Of a DNA stretch of 64,000 bases, positions 50,055 through 58,054 are shown piece by piece. The position numbers and the translations under genes are program-made. The stretch is from Chitinophagaceae bacterium. Lineage in GTDB: Bacteria > Bacteroidota > Bacteroidia > Chitinophagales > Chitinophagaceae. The notes below the pieces were generated by a model. It did no database searches. It saw nothing but the letters and a program-made list of their open reading frames with translations, and was not told the DNA's origin. The DNA is taken from positions 62,001 through 126,000 of the forward strand of contig JAMLGT010000004.1 of the NCBI GenBank assembly GCA_023957755.1, read 5' to 3'. How positions within the stretch are numbered: the stretch's first letter is position 1; every line of letters starts with the position of its first letter.

Positions 50055-50162
50055 CTATAATCCACCGTTGATTGCGTAGAAAAATAGCATAAATAGGATG
50101 CCACAAACGGTGGCCAGGAGAATACCTTTGTAAGCTACTTTTTCTTCATTATTTTCCTGCAT
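50055..50162 (-). CDS. Possible 35-residue single-helix membrane protein
   Basis: An ATG-started frame encoding a charged N-terminus (MQENNEEKVAYKG) and one hydrophobic helix (ILLATVCGILFMLFFYAI) ending GGL. A TAATTTTG sequence on the same strand (50200-50193), matching the TAnnTTTG -7 consensus, lies 31 bases upstream of the start. It is 88 bp downstream of lpxK on the same strand. I do not recognise a family; the amino-acid pattern is typical of small inner membrane proteins. Confidence 0.5.
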   Translation of the reverse strand: MQENNEEKVAYKGILLATVCGILFMLFFYAINGGL

Positions 50163-50249
50163 AATAAGTACTGTTTTGTAGAATTATGGCCTCAAAATTA
50201 GGCGATTAATTTAAAAGAAACATACTTTTTTTCTTTGTGTGGATAATAC

Positions 50250-51305
50250 TCATATTGCTTTATGGAATCCCTCGCAAAAAAGCAGTATTTGATTGTCGAA
50301 TAAAGGGCCTTCGTCAAAGAGAAATTCATGCTTCACCGGCCAGACATATAGTGGTAGGTGTTGGAGATCTTTTTCAAACTTCCTCAGCCGGACTGCATCC
50401 TTTTCCGTAGTGAGTAATAATCTGTGGTCGCGGTTCAACTTCTCAAAGCGGCTTACAATATTTTTAATGTCAGACTGGGAAAAGGCATTATGGTCGCCAA
50501 AAGTCATCTTCTCTGCGAGCCTGAACAGGGTTTCTGCTTCTTTGATGAATGGACGAGGGTTTGCTATTCCACACACGAGCATTACCTCCTGATTCTGCGG
50601 TTGTAATTCTTCTCCTGAAATAAAATGGTAGGGAACTCCGTAGCGAATTTTAGTGAAATAAAGTTTTTGGTGGGGGAGGGGATTTAGTTCTGTCGCAATT
50701 TTTTCTTTCTCATCCTTCGTCATTTCCGGATTACATTTTGTCACTATGATGATGTCGGCCCTGCTGCTGCCCGAGGCCGATTCGCGCAGGTTTCCTGCCG
50801 GTAAAAGCAGGTCTCTTGTATAAAGGTTGGTGTAATCAGTTAAAAGGATTTGCAAACCGGCTTTAATGGCTCTGTGCTGGTATGCATCGTCCAGTAGAAT
50901 CACTTCTATTCCGGGATGGGCCTGCAGCATAAAAGGAATACCCATTACTCTTATCTCGGCTACGGCAATTGTTACTTCCGGAAATTTTTCATGTAGCTGC
51001 ATGGGTTCGTCTCCGATGTCTGCTGTAGTGGACTCAGGCGAGGCGAGCACAAATCCTTTTGTCTTTCGCTTGTATCCGCGGCTCAGCACGCCGAGTTGAA
51101 AACCCGGGCTCAGGAGTTGAATCAGGTATTCGGTCATGGGTGTCTTGCCCGTGCCTCCGGCAGAAAGGTTTCCAATGCTGATTACAGGCAGATCAAATTC
51201 TACTGAATGTAACTTGCCGCTGTCATAAAGTTTATTTCTGACCGACGTGCCAAACCCGTAGAGTAATGAGAAGGGAAATAGGAAGCGCCTTAGTTTTTTC
51301 AGCAT
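50250..51305 (-). CDS. lpxK: Tetraacyldisaccharide 4'-kinase
   Basis: A 351-residue kinase that phosphorylates the 4' position of lipid A precursor at the inner membrane, the sixth step of the lipid A pathway. The P-loop is GNLSAGGTGKTP (about 45-56); the later LLDDAYQHR and TTEKDAVRL motifs match LpxK. An N-terminal hydrophobic segment (FLFPFSLLYGFG) anchors it. MLKKL at 51305 is chosen; an ATG four codons upstream would overlap the preceding stop by 7 bp. It is translated right after the folate gene. Confidence 0.92.
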   Translation of the reverse strand: MLKKLRRFLFPFSLLYGFGTSVRNKLYDSGKLHSVEFDLPVISIGNLSAGGTGKTPMTEYLIQLLSPGFQLGVLSRGYKRKTKGFVLASPESTTADIGDEPMQLHEKFPEVTIAVAEIRVMGIPFMLQAHPGIEVILLDDAYQHRAIKAGLQILLTDYTNLYTRDLLLPAGNLRESASGSSRADIIIVTKCNPEMTKDEKEKIATELNPLPHQKLYFTKIRYGVPYHFISGEELQPQNQEVMLVCGIANPRPFIKEAETLFRLAEKMTFGDHNAFSQSDIKNIVSRFEKLNRDHRLLLTTEKDAVRLRKFEKDLQHLPLYVWPVKHEFLFDEGPLFDNQILLFCEGFHKAI

Positions 51306-51310
51306 GATTA

Positions 51311-51880
51311 TTACCATTTATAAGTCCTTTCAGGGGTGCAACAATAGTCCAGTTTTATATCATGTGGATCAGTGTCTTCAATGCGGTCCACCGGTGCGAA
51401 GAAGCTGAGTCCTATCTTAAGGGTATCTTTCCTGCAATGTGCAAGAAAACGGTCGTAGTACCCTTTCCCAAACCCCACACGGTATCCCTGTGCGTCAAAG
51501 GCAAGCATGGGAATCAATACCAGATCAATTTCTACGCGATCGATCTGCTTGCCTCCCGAAGGCTCTTCAATTCCAAACTTGTTTAGTTCTAACTGATCGA
51601 AATTAGTGATGATGTAATGGCTCATGCCTGTGCCATCGGCGTCAATCCTTGGGGCTGCTATTATTATACCCGGATATCTGAATTGGAGGAACCGGAGGAT
51701 CAGGGAAGTATCAGGCTCCGCATGTTTTTCGGAGGCGATATAGCTATGAGCCACCGTGAGGAAAGGAAGAGGAATGGTTTGAAACTGTAGTAGAATCAGG
51801 TCGTTCATCCGCTCCATTTCCGAATGGCTGAGTGCAAGGCGCTTTTTCTTAAATATTTTTCTAAGTTCTTTCTTTTGCAT
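51311..51880 (-). CDS. 5-formyltetrahydrofolate cyclo-ligase
   Basis: A 189-residue enzyme converting 5-formyl-THF to 5,10-methenyl-THF with ATP. Signatures are the basic N-terminus (KKELRKIFKKKRLALS), EIDLVLIPMLAFDAQGYRVGFGKGYYDRFL (about 118-147) and the C-terminal DIKLDYCCTPE. It precedes lpxK with almost no gap. Confidence 0.92.
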   Translation of the reverse strand: MQKKELRKIFKKKRLALSHSEMERMNDLILLQFQTIPLPFLTVAHSYIASEKHAEPDTSLILRFLQFRYPGIIIAAPRIDADGTGMSHYIITNFDQLELNKFGIEEPSGGKQIDRVEIDLVLIPMLAFDAQGYRVGFGKGYYDRFLAHCRKDTLKIGLSFFAPVDRIEDTDPHDIKLDYCCTPERTYKW

Positions 51881-51953
51881 TGGCCTGGTGGTGAGGGTTG
51901 AAGGTAGCCCGTCAATTACCGCTATTCTCCGGACAGAGAACAGATTTATTTTT

Positions 51954-52493
51954 TTATGAGTTTACAAAAATAGAGAAAACCGTGGTGCCATAATTGCGAG
52001 CAGTCTTAAAGAGAGGATGACTCTCAAATTTATGGTCGGGAGTGTGCTCAAGGATAAACCACCCGCCTTTTACCAGTAGATCCTTTGAATAGATAAGCCC
52101 CGGAATATCGTCGAGCTTTTTAAGCGCATAAGGCGGGCCTGCGAATATCAGGTCGTATTGTTCGGTACATTGATCAATAAAGCGGAACACATCATCTCTG
52201 ATTACGCGGGCATTTTCAATCCCGAGCATTTTGATATTTTCCGTGATGAAAGCGTGCATCTGCGCATCATTTTCTACAATGGTGAGGTCTGAAGCTCCTC
52301 TGGAAGCCAGCTCGTAGCTGATAGAGCCTGTACCACCAAAAAGGTCCAGCGTCTTAATATCTTCTAATGATCGGTTATTTTGTAAAATATTGAATAGTCC
52401 CTCTTTTGCAACGTCTGTAGTGGGCCGCGTATAGGGCATCTTCATAGGTGGCTTTATCTTTCTTCCACCGTAAATTCCACTGATTATCCGCAT
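51954..52493 (-). CDS. rsmD: 16S rRNA (guanine(966)-N(2))-methyltransferase family protein
   Basis: A 179-residue SAM-dependent methyltransferase. RIISGIYGGRKI, RPTTDVAKEGLFNIL (about 27-41) and the SAM loop DLFGGTGSISYELASRG (about 50-66) are typical of RsmD. The catalytic motif usually written DPPY or NPPY reads G-P-P-Y here (FAGPPYAL, about 118), which would remove the acidic or amide side chain that holds the guanine amine. It overlaps the DUF3822 gene by 10 bp, the arrangement usual in Bacteroidota. Confidence 0.88.
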   Translation of the reverse strand: MRIISGIYGGRKIKPPMKMPYTRPTTDVAKEGLFNILQNNRSLEDIKTLDLFGGTGSISYELASRGASDLTIVENDAQMHAFITENIKMLGIENARVIRDDVFRFIDQCTEQYDLIFAGPPYALKKLDDIPGLIYSKDLLVKGGWFILEHTPDHKFESHPLFKTARNYGTTVFSIFVNS

Positions 52494-53311
52494 GTGTCGA
52501 GTGAAAAGAGGTTGCTGAAATAGTGTGAGGGGTAACTTAATATCTGCTCTTCGTATTCACAGAGTGGGGGCAGGGCAGCAAAGGTAATATCACTGAAATA
52601 TCTGTGAATCTCGTTGTAGAGATAACTGCTCTTTTCAATAAACCCTGAAAGCTCAAGTGGCAGGTCGGCCACGCCTGAGTGTGCTCTTACTGCGAGCAGG
52701 TAGTAGGCTGCATCTTCGGGAGACTGAAATGAAAAGGTATTCATCAGGTGACATTTCCCTTCTATAAATACATACACAACGATTTTATAGGAATAAAATA
52801 TCGCGTACATCTTATTTTCTTTGGACGAGTGGCGCCCGATTAATGCCGAATACTGGTGCCATTTATTGGCATTGGGAAATTGTTGGTCGAGCACCTTACT
52901 GACTTCTGCCGGAATCCGGTAACAATTATAGTAAGACGCCTCGGTAATGATATCAGTATTGACATGCCCATTTCCGTACAGGTCTCCGTACATAAGGTTC
53001 AGTATGTTGCTACTATTTTCACTATCGAACAGGCTGAATGGTACCAGTACGCTTTCCGGAATAGAATATACAATGGTGGATTTAGGAAAATTTTTTGAAA
53101 ACAGTGGGTGCGAGTTGAACAGGATCTGAAGCGCTACATGCAGACCGGTTTTTGAAGTGTTCTTGTCAAATTGAAACACTCCCACGCCGCAATATTTTCC
53201 GTCAGAAATCTTCTTGAGCGAACATGAAATACCTTCATAACTCAACTCGCAAAGAAGTGAGTAATCTTCTTCGTTATAGACTTTAGGAAATATTTCAAAA
53301 ACTGTTCTCAA
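52484..53311 (-). CDS. DUF3822 family protein
   Basis: A 275-residue protein of a Bacteroidota-specific family, with the order and hydrophobic pattern of the actin-like ATPase superfold (LSYEGISCSLKKISDGKYCGVGVF near the N-terminus). Its biochemical role is unknown. It overlaps the start of rsmD and is co-transcribed with it, which hints at a role linked to ribosome assembly or to control of rsmD. Confidence 0.85.
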   Translation of the reverse strand: MRTVFEIFPKVYNEEDYSLLCELSYEGISCSLKKISDGKYCGVGVFQFDKNTSKTGLHVALQILFNSHPLFSKNFPKSTIVYSIPESVLVPFSLFDSENSSNILNLMYGDLYGNGHVNTDIITEASYYNCYRIPAEVSKVLDQQFPNANKWHQYSALIGRHSSKENKMYAIFYSYKIVVYVFIEGKCHLMNTFSFQSPEDAAYYLLAVRAHSGVADLPLELSGFIEKSSYLYNEIHRYFSDITFAALPPLCEYEEQILSYPSHYFSNLFSLDTCG

Positions 53312-53381
53312 ACGGTCTGCAAGATAAGAGAATAATTTTTTTATTAAGGTGCAAACATTGAGGGTTCATTAACGAAAAGGG

Positions 53382-53413
53382 TTTCCTGAATTGGTGGATT
53401 GAAATTACCTTTG
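53382..53413 (+). promoter_or_regulatory. Bacteroidota-type promoter of ndk
   Basis: TACCTTTG at 53406-53413 matches the -7 consensus TAnnTTTG exactly, with TTTC 20 bases upstream in the place of the -33 TTTG box. It leaves a leader of about a dozen bases before the ATG at 53431. Confidence 0.6.
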
Positions 53414-53430
53414 CGCCCAAATTTTTATTT

Positions 53431-53847
53431 ATGAGCAATCGCACTTTTACGATGATAAAGCCGGATGCTACTGAGAAAGGGCATACCGGAGCTATCCTGC
53501 AAATGATCAATAAGGCCGGGTTCCGTATTGTAGCCATGAAGATGACCCATTTGTCCAAACAAAAAGCCGGTGAGTTTTATGCCGTACATAAGGAACGTCC
53601 GTTTTATGGGGAATTAGTGGAGTTTATGAGCAGAGGCCCTATCACCGCTGCTATTCTTGAAAAGGAAAATGCTGTGGAAGATTTCAGAAAGCTGATTGGG
53701 GCTACCAATCCTGCCGAGGCTGCTGAAGGTACTGTGCGTAAATTGTATGCCTCCTCCATCGGAGAGAATGCGATTCACGGTAGCGATAGCGACGAGAATG
53801 CGAAGATTGAAGGTGATTTCTTCTTTAGTAAGTTAGAGCAATTTTAA
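53431..53847 (+). CDS. ndk: Nucleoside diphosphate kinase
   Basis: A 138-residue enzyme exchanging phosphate between nucleoside tri- and diphosphates. [14 protein letters not shown] at the N-terminus and the catalytic His116 in [12 protein letters not shown] are plain. Length is typical (about 140). It is monocistronic with its own promoter and terminator. Confidence 0.96.
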   Translation: MSNRTFTMIKPDATEKGHTGAILQMINKAGFRIVAMKMTHLSKQKAGEFYAVHKERPFYGELVEFMSRGPITAAILEKENAVEDFRKLIGATNPAEAAEGTVRKLYASSIGENAIHGSDSDENAKIEGDFFFSKLEQF

Positions 53848-53888
53848 GGGCAGCCAATCCTGCCGGACAGATATTGCAAATAGTGGTT

Positions 53889-53922
53889 CAGTCCCGGGCT
53901 TTGGTCCGGGATTGTTGTTTTG
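53889..53922 (+). terminator. Rho-independent terminator after ndk
   Basis: GTCCCGG and CCGGGAT form a stem around CTTTGG-like bases, followed by TGTTGTTTTG. It lies about 40 bp past the ndk stop. The remaining 280 bp up to the OmpA-family gene show no supported gene. Confidence 0.8.
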
Positions 53923-54199
53923 TGTAAAGCCTGAATGAAGCAGGGATGTCGGAAGTGTACTTTGGCTGCAATGATGGATGCAAGGGAGCATGTTCCCTCC
54001 TTCACCAGCCGGGGTCATTAATAGGAATGGGTTGATGTACATTGCCTTTTTCAATTGGTTGATATGCAAGTAAGGTTTTCTCCAAATATATGGGTTCGGG
54101 ATATTTGGTAAAGCAGCAGCCGTGAACGGAGCTGGTGATTAACCCAATTGCGATAGAGTAATGCCTGTAAGTTTTTTTAGGTAAGGGCAAGCTCAGTTA

Positions 54200-55312
54200 C
54201 TATTTAGTTAGTACAAACTCTACACGTCTGTTGTTTGCTTTTCCCTCTAATGTATTATTATTATCCATCGGTACTCCTTCTCCCTTTCCGTCTGTCAGAA
54301 GTTTCTCTGCATCAATATCAAAGTTCCTGATCAATGCCTGCTTCACAGCCTCTGCCCGTTTTTTGGAAAGGAGAAGATTAGATTCTTCACTACCATCGCT
54401 GTCTGTGTGGCCTATAATGGTGATTTTTTCCTGGGTAGATTTTATGACTGTTGCTGCCTGGCTGAGGGCAGACCAGGACTCAGGTTTTATTTGTGAAGAG
54501 TTGGTATTAAAGTAAATAGCGTTCGTTACAAATTTTCCTTCATTGTCTAATTGATTTGAATGGTCAAGTCCTTCTGCCATTTTGAAGTTGGTAAAATATA
54601 ACCCGTCTCCCCACATATTAGTGCTTAAAATAAATGTATAAGTTCCTTTTTGGGGCAGGCCATTTGGTAAGTCAATAAATTTTTTTTCGTTGATGTATAA
54701 TTTAATGTGAGCCTTATTGCGTGAAATAGATACCCTATGCCTTTGGCCAATATTCCATCCGTTTTTAATTTCTTTTCTTGCCAACACACGCTCATCACTG
54801 CCATTTTCTTTTGTAGCAATACAGTAAAGCAATTCCTGGGAGGGATGTATATCCAATTGAATTTGAGGATTTTCATCGAAGTGAATACTGAACTCCTCTC
54901 TGTTCTCTTTAGTGTTTACAAAGATCAGGTTCAGCCCGCCTTCCATTTCGCTCATTTTATCTATATCTGCCCACATATCAAATTCAATGGTAAACGTTTC
55001 CGGTAATTTTTTTATATCTACAGGAAAGAACAATCCTTTTCTGGGTGTTTTAAACCAATGGGACTCATCATTATTAATTTTCTTTATCCCGGGTGACTCA
55101 ACCTCGTCCGACGCATCGTGTTCGATGACCTTCCATTTTGCCAAAGTGTTTGAAAAATCATCATAAAAGAAGACTTTTTTACCTGCGACAAAGTCAAAAT
55201 TGCTGTACGCAGAAAAGTTGGCATCATTGGGATCGTTATTGACTTGTGCAAAAGTCAAATGAGAGCCAGCTAGTAAAAAGGCTGTGAATAAAATTGATTT
55301 TGAATTGTTCAT
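54200..55312 (-). CDS. OmpA family protein
   Basis: A 370-residue cell-envelope protein: signal peptide (about 1-22), a beta-sandwich domain (about 45-245) that resembles a LamG/concanavalin-like lectin fold (FDMWADIDKMSEMEGGLNLIFV, TYTFILSTNMWGDGLYFTNFKMA), and a C-terminal OmpA peptidoglycan-binding domain (about 260-370) with IIGHTDSDGSEESNLLLSKKRAEAV and NNRRVEFV. It probably attaches a carbohydrate- or surface-binding domain to the cell wall. The following 325 bp up to the DUF3667 gene hold nothing recognisable. Confidence 0.9.
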   Translation of the reverse strand: MNNSKSILFTAFLLAGSHLTFAQVNNDPNDANFSAYSNFDFVAGKKVFFYDDFSNTLAKWKVIEHDASDEVESPGIKKINNDESHWFKTPRKGLFFPVDIKKLPETFTIEFDMWADIDKMSEMEGGLNLIFVNTKENREEFSIHFDENPQIQLDIHPSQELLYCIATKENGSDERVLARKEIKNGWNIGQRHRVSISRNKAHIKLYINEKKFIDLPNGLPQKGTYTFILSTNMWGDGLYFTNFKMAEGLDHSNQLDNEGKFVTNAIYFNTNSSQIKPESWSALSQAATVIKSTQEKITIIGHTDSDGSEESNLLLSKKRAEAVKQALIRNFDIDAEKLLTDGKGEGVPMDNNNTLEGKANNRRVEFVLTK

Positions 55313-55637
55313 TTGTCAATGTGATGATTGAGTGAATTTTCAGTTTTTTGACTTTCGTCGGCGATTTTGGGCTTCTGCAGAACCGTTAATAGGAAATCCC
55401 TTCCCGAAAATAACAAAGTTGCATTATTGTTGCATCCCCGGTTTTAATATTTTTTGTAATAAAATTAGCCTTTTCCTATTGCACAACGAGGATACCCGCT
55501 CCTGATTGTCAGAGGTGTTTTGAAAATGTAAAGGGAGAGAGCATAACGGTGTGATTATACAACTTTTAAACAGTGCCGGAAAATGGGGCAACCGGACTCT
55601 GTGGAGAGGCGCATATTATCTTCTGGCGGATGGTTGG

Positions 55638-56435
55638 TTAGTTTGGCTTCATATATTCAAAGGCCTCCGGTCCTTTCATAACTGCTATGGCAAAGACTAC
55701 CAGACCTCCAAGAATTATGAAAAGTAAATAACCTACGATGGTCAGGCCACAAACGCCAAGTACCTTTAAAAGGATGGGTTTTAATGGTTTGTCTTTGTAG
55801 AACTCTTTGAAAAACCACACCAACATTATAGGAACCAGTAAGATTGTAACCTGAGTGATATTATAAAATGTATCCGGTGAATTCCTGAAAAAGAACATGA
55901 TTGGATAAACAAAAACTATACTTACCAGCGTATAAAATGAAAGGATGTACGCATTCATTACAATGTGTTCATAATAATTGTGCCCCCATTTTCTAAAAGC
56001 AATTTTCGTGGTCAGTGCAAATAGGGGAACAGAAAGCAGCATTAATATTGAGGTATAGCTTGACAGGAACGACATTAAGTCACCCGTAAATTTTGAGTTC
56101 ATCTGTTGTTGTTGTGAAAAATAATCACTCATCATCTTTCTTAAATTCAGAATCTTATAAGAAATGAAAGTTGCAACCCCGCTCAATACAAAAACCAGTA
56201 ATATGGGTTTGTAGTGGTTTACGCGGCTTCCGTCAATGAATTCCCTTGCAGTTTTGCCAGGATTTTTGAGTATTCTTTTTATTGAATAGAGGAATCCTTT
56301 GTTCGTGTGAAATACAGTATATTGTAGTTCGTTCCAAATGTATTTCTTGTCTATACGTTTAAACTTTTTCTGTCCGCAATTTGAACAGTAGTTATCCATT
56401 ACAGGGTTTCCGCAATTAAGACAGGTTTCAGCCAT
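55638..56435 (-). CDS. DUF3667 domain-containing membrane protein
   Basis: A 265-residue protein with an N-terminal zinc-ribbon of two C-x-x-C pairs (CLNCGNPVMDNYCSNCGQK, about 4-22), a linker with HTNKGFLYSIKRILKNPGKTAREFIDGSRVNHYKPIL, and five hydrophobic segments. This matches DUF3667, common in Bacteroidota and of unknown function. Confidence 0.88.
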   Translation of the reverse strand: MAETCLNCGNPVMDNYCSNCGQKKFKRIDKKYIWNELQYTVFHTNKGFLYSIKRILKNPGKTAREFIDGSRVNHYKPILLVFVLSGVATFISYKILNLRKMMSDYFSQQQQMNSKFTGDLMSFLSSYTSILMLLSVPLFALTTKIAFRKWGHNYYEHIVMNAYILSFYTLVSIVFVYPIMFFFRNSPDTFYNITQVTILLVPIMLVWFFKEFYKDKPLKPILLKVLGVCGLTIVGYLLFIILGGLVVFAIAVMKGPEAFEYMKPN

Positions 56436-56562
56436 TGGTTAAACTAATTATTTCAAATACGGTTTTTAATTTCCTCGGCTGTTTGTGCCCCAACAAGCCG
56501 TAATGGAAATACAGAGATAAATTTAGATAAAATTGATATATTACACACCAGTCCTGCTGGGT

Positions 56563-57000
56563 CTATTGAAGAAATTCCGGTTTGCTTTTGACTGGTTTCT
56601 TGTCAAGTGCAATACTGATTGCTATTTACGAAAGCGCAATACCCAAAAGCATAAGCTATGGATGGAAATTGCCAAACTTGTCAGTCCACATAAAGAAGGT
56701 AGTCAGGAGCCCAACTGTTGTTTGGGTAGGCATGGTGGAGTCGTTTTTTGATTTTGCAAAATCTCTCTTTTGATAGCTCATGCTTTGCCTTTCTTTATTG
56801 ACCTCTTTGGTGGCTGCCATGATTGACTTTAAGTCTTCCCGGGAATCTTTTGACGCTTCCCTTAATACCAGAAAACACTATGCTTCAAAATCTGAAGACT
56901 GGAGATTTGTCAATACACTCTATGCTTTCATTTCATTAACCAGGCTGCCACTCAATGACTTTAATTAAGGGTTAAACGCTAAATCAATTTCCTCATACAT
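56563..57000 (-). pseudogene. Decayed gene of about 145 codons with five in-frame stops
   Basis: Reading the minus strand from an ATG at 57000 (MYEEIDLAFNP) to TAG at 56565, one frame gives protein-like sequence throughout, including REASKDSREDLKSIMAATK, KERQSMSYQKRDFAKSKN and TTVGLLTTFFMWTDKFGNFHP, ending LDKKPVKSKPEFLQ. It is interrupted by stops at 56967, 56922, 56880, 56658 and 56628 (two TAA, three TAG). No frameshift is needed. The family is not recognised; the C-terminal third is hydrophobic. Confidence 0.5.
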
Positions 57001-57027
57001 TGCAAGCAGCTTTTAGTGCACATCAAT

Positions 57028-57270
57028 ATGAAAGTCATACTCAACAAGGACTTTGGCCTCATTTTGAATAACATAACCGGCAACGATGATTTTCCATCAA
57101 ATGCAATTTCATTTTCAATCGACAGACGCTTAAATTCATCAAAAAAACTTTCCTTTTTTTCGTTCCGGATACATTTTGATAAAAGATTTGAGGATAACTT
57201 CGCCTTTCATTATTCTTTGTGCAATCTTTCCGGGGTTGATTCTATAACTATTTATCACCCCCGGCTCCGC
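57028..57270 (-). pseudogene. Decayed coding fragment joined to a partial dispersed repeat (copy 7)
   Basis: On the minus strand this reads RINPGKIAQRIMKGEVILK and then, after a one-base shift in an A-run near 57155, ESFFDEFKRLSIENEIAFDG. It runs straight into the first 57 bp of the 135-bp repeat (57084 to 57028, GTTATTCAAAATGAGGCCAA). The same fragment-plus-repeat join occurs at 27230-27430 on the plus strand. GC-rich CCCCGGCTCCGCC and AAGCCCTTCGGGCTTT palindromes sit at 57258-57305. The remainder up to 57450 is featureless. Confidence 0.55.
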
Positions 57271-57456
57271 CAGGTGCCATCCAAATTCAAGCCCTTCGGG
57301 CTTTAACTGCATCGCCAATTATTAATTAGAATATTCCTCAAATCGAAAATGGCCTTTACGAATATGGCTTTAACAGCACCTCAAATTTTTGATTAGCTCA
57401 ATCGAAGACGTAAACATTAATTTAGCCCTTAACCCGCTCTAGCTTCAAACTGGCTG

Positions 57457-58023
57457 TTACCTGCTGTTTGTCCAATCCCATATAACTACAATCCAGGTAT
57501 TATTATTTGAGTCTGTGTACCTTGTTAGTTCAGAAAATCCAATTCTTTTATGGGCATTGATTGAACGTAAGTTGGATTGTGCAATTTCAGTAATTGCAAA
57601 GTCATATTTATTCTTATGAAAATTTCTGTATGCTTCATAACAATGGTCAAATACACCAAGTCCCCTGAATTTTTTGCTTACACACACCTGTCCGACTATG
57701 ATATAGTTATACTCCGAGATCGTTTTTCCGTTATAAACTGTTTTGTCAAAAACATCAAACATTGGATAGAGGATAGGGAAAACAAGTTTGGCTTTTTTGG
57801 TCATAGATAATGTGTAGCCTATGACATTATTATCAGATTTAGCAATGATGTGTTGCTCCGTTTCGTTCATTTCTTTGATTAGCTCGAAACTGTGTTCTAA
57901 GGTAACGAAGCCCTGGGATTTTATTTCGTCATCCGATAATGTTTTTGGTAAATTTTCAGCCTGTAATGAAAGAATACCTTTCAAGTCATCGTCCGAATTA
58001 GCAGCTGTATATTGAATTTGCAA
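57457..58023 (-). CDS. GNAT family N-acetyltransferase (cassette 1)
   Basis: A 188-residue acetyltransferase with YIIVGQVCVSKKFRGLGVFDHCYEAYR (about 106-132, the acetyl-CoA binding loop R-G-L-G) and SNLRSINAHKRIGFSE (about 148-163). The start is a TTG; no ATG is available upstream before an in-frame stop. The TAA stop lies inside the left inverted-repeat arm of the module. Acetyltransferases are among the most common integron cassette genes. The target is unknown. Confidence 0.85.
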   Translation of the reverse strand: MQIQYTAANSDDDLKGILSLQAENLPKTLSDDEIKSQGFVTLEHSFELIKEMNETEQHIIAKSDNNVIGYTLSMTKKAKLVFPILYPMFDVFDKTVYNGKTISEYNYIIVGQVCVSKKFRGLGVFDHCYEAYRNFHKNKYDFAITEIAQSNLRSINAHKRIGFSELTRYTDSNNNTWIVVIWDWTNSR

Positions 58024-58054
58024 TTCTTATTTCACTTTTGAATGTGTTCTTTCC

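Noticed and set aside
54002-54190. A 62-codon minus-strand frame with a lipoprotein-like VHGCC after the OmpA-family gene
   Set aside because: The start would be TTG with no leader signal, and the rest has no coding character.
56563-57000. Genetic-code change as the explanation for the stops in this frame
   Set aside because: All other genes in the window use TAG and TAA as normal stops; ordinary decay is simpler, and recoding is kept only as a possibility for the gene's origin.
57016-57306. A 96-codon plus-strand frame in the graveyard region
   Set aside because: It lies opposite the decayed fragment and repeat copy 7, whose relationship to 27.3 kb explains the sequence; the plus-strand translation has no motif.
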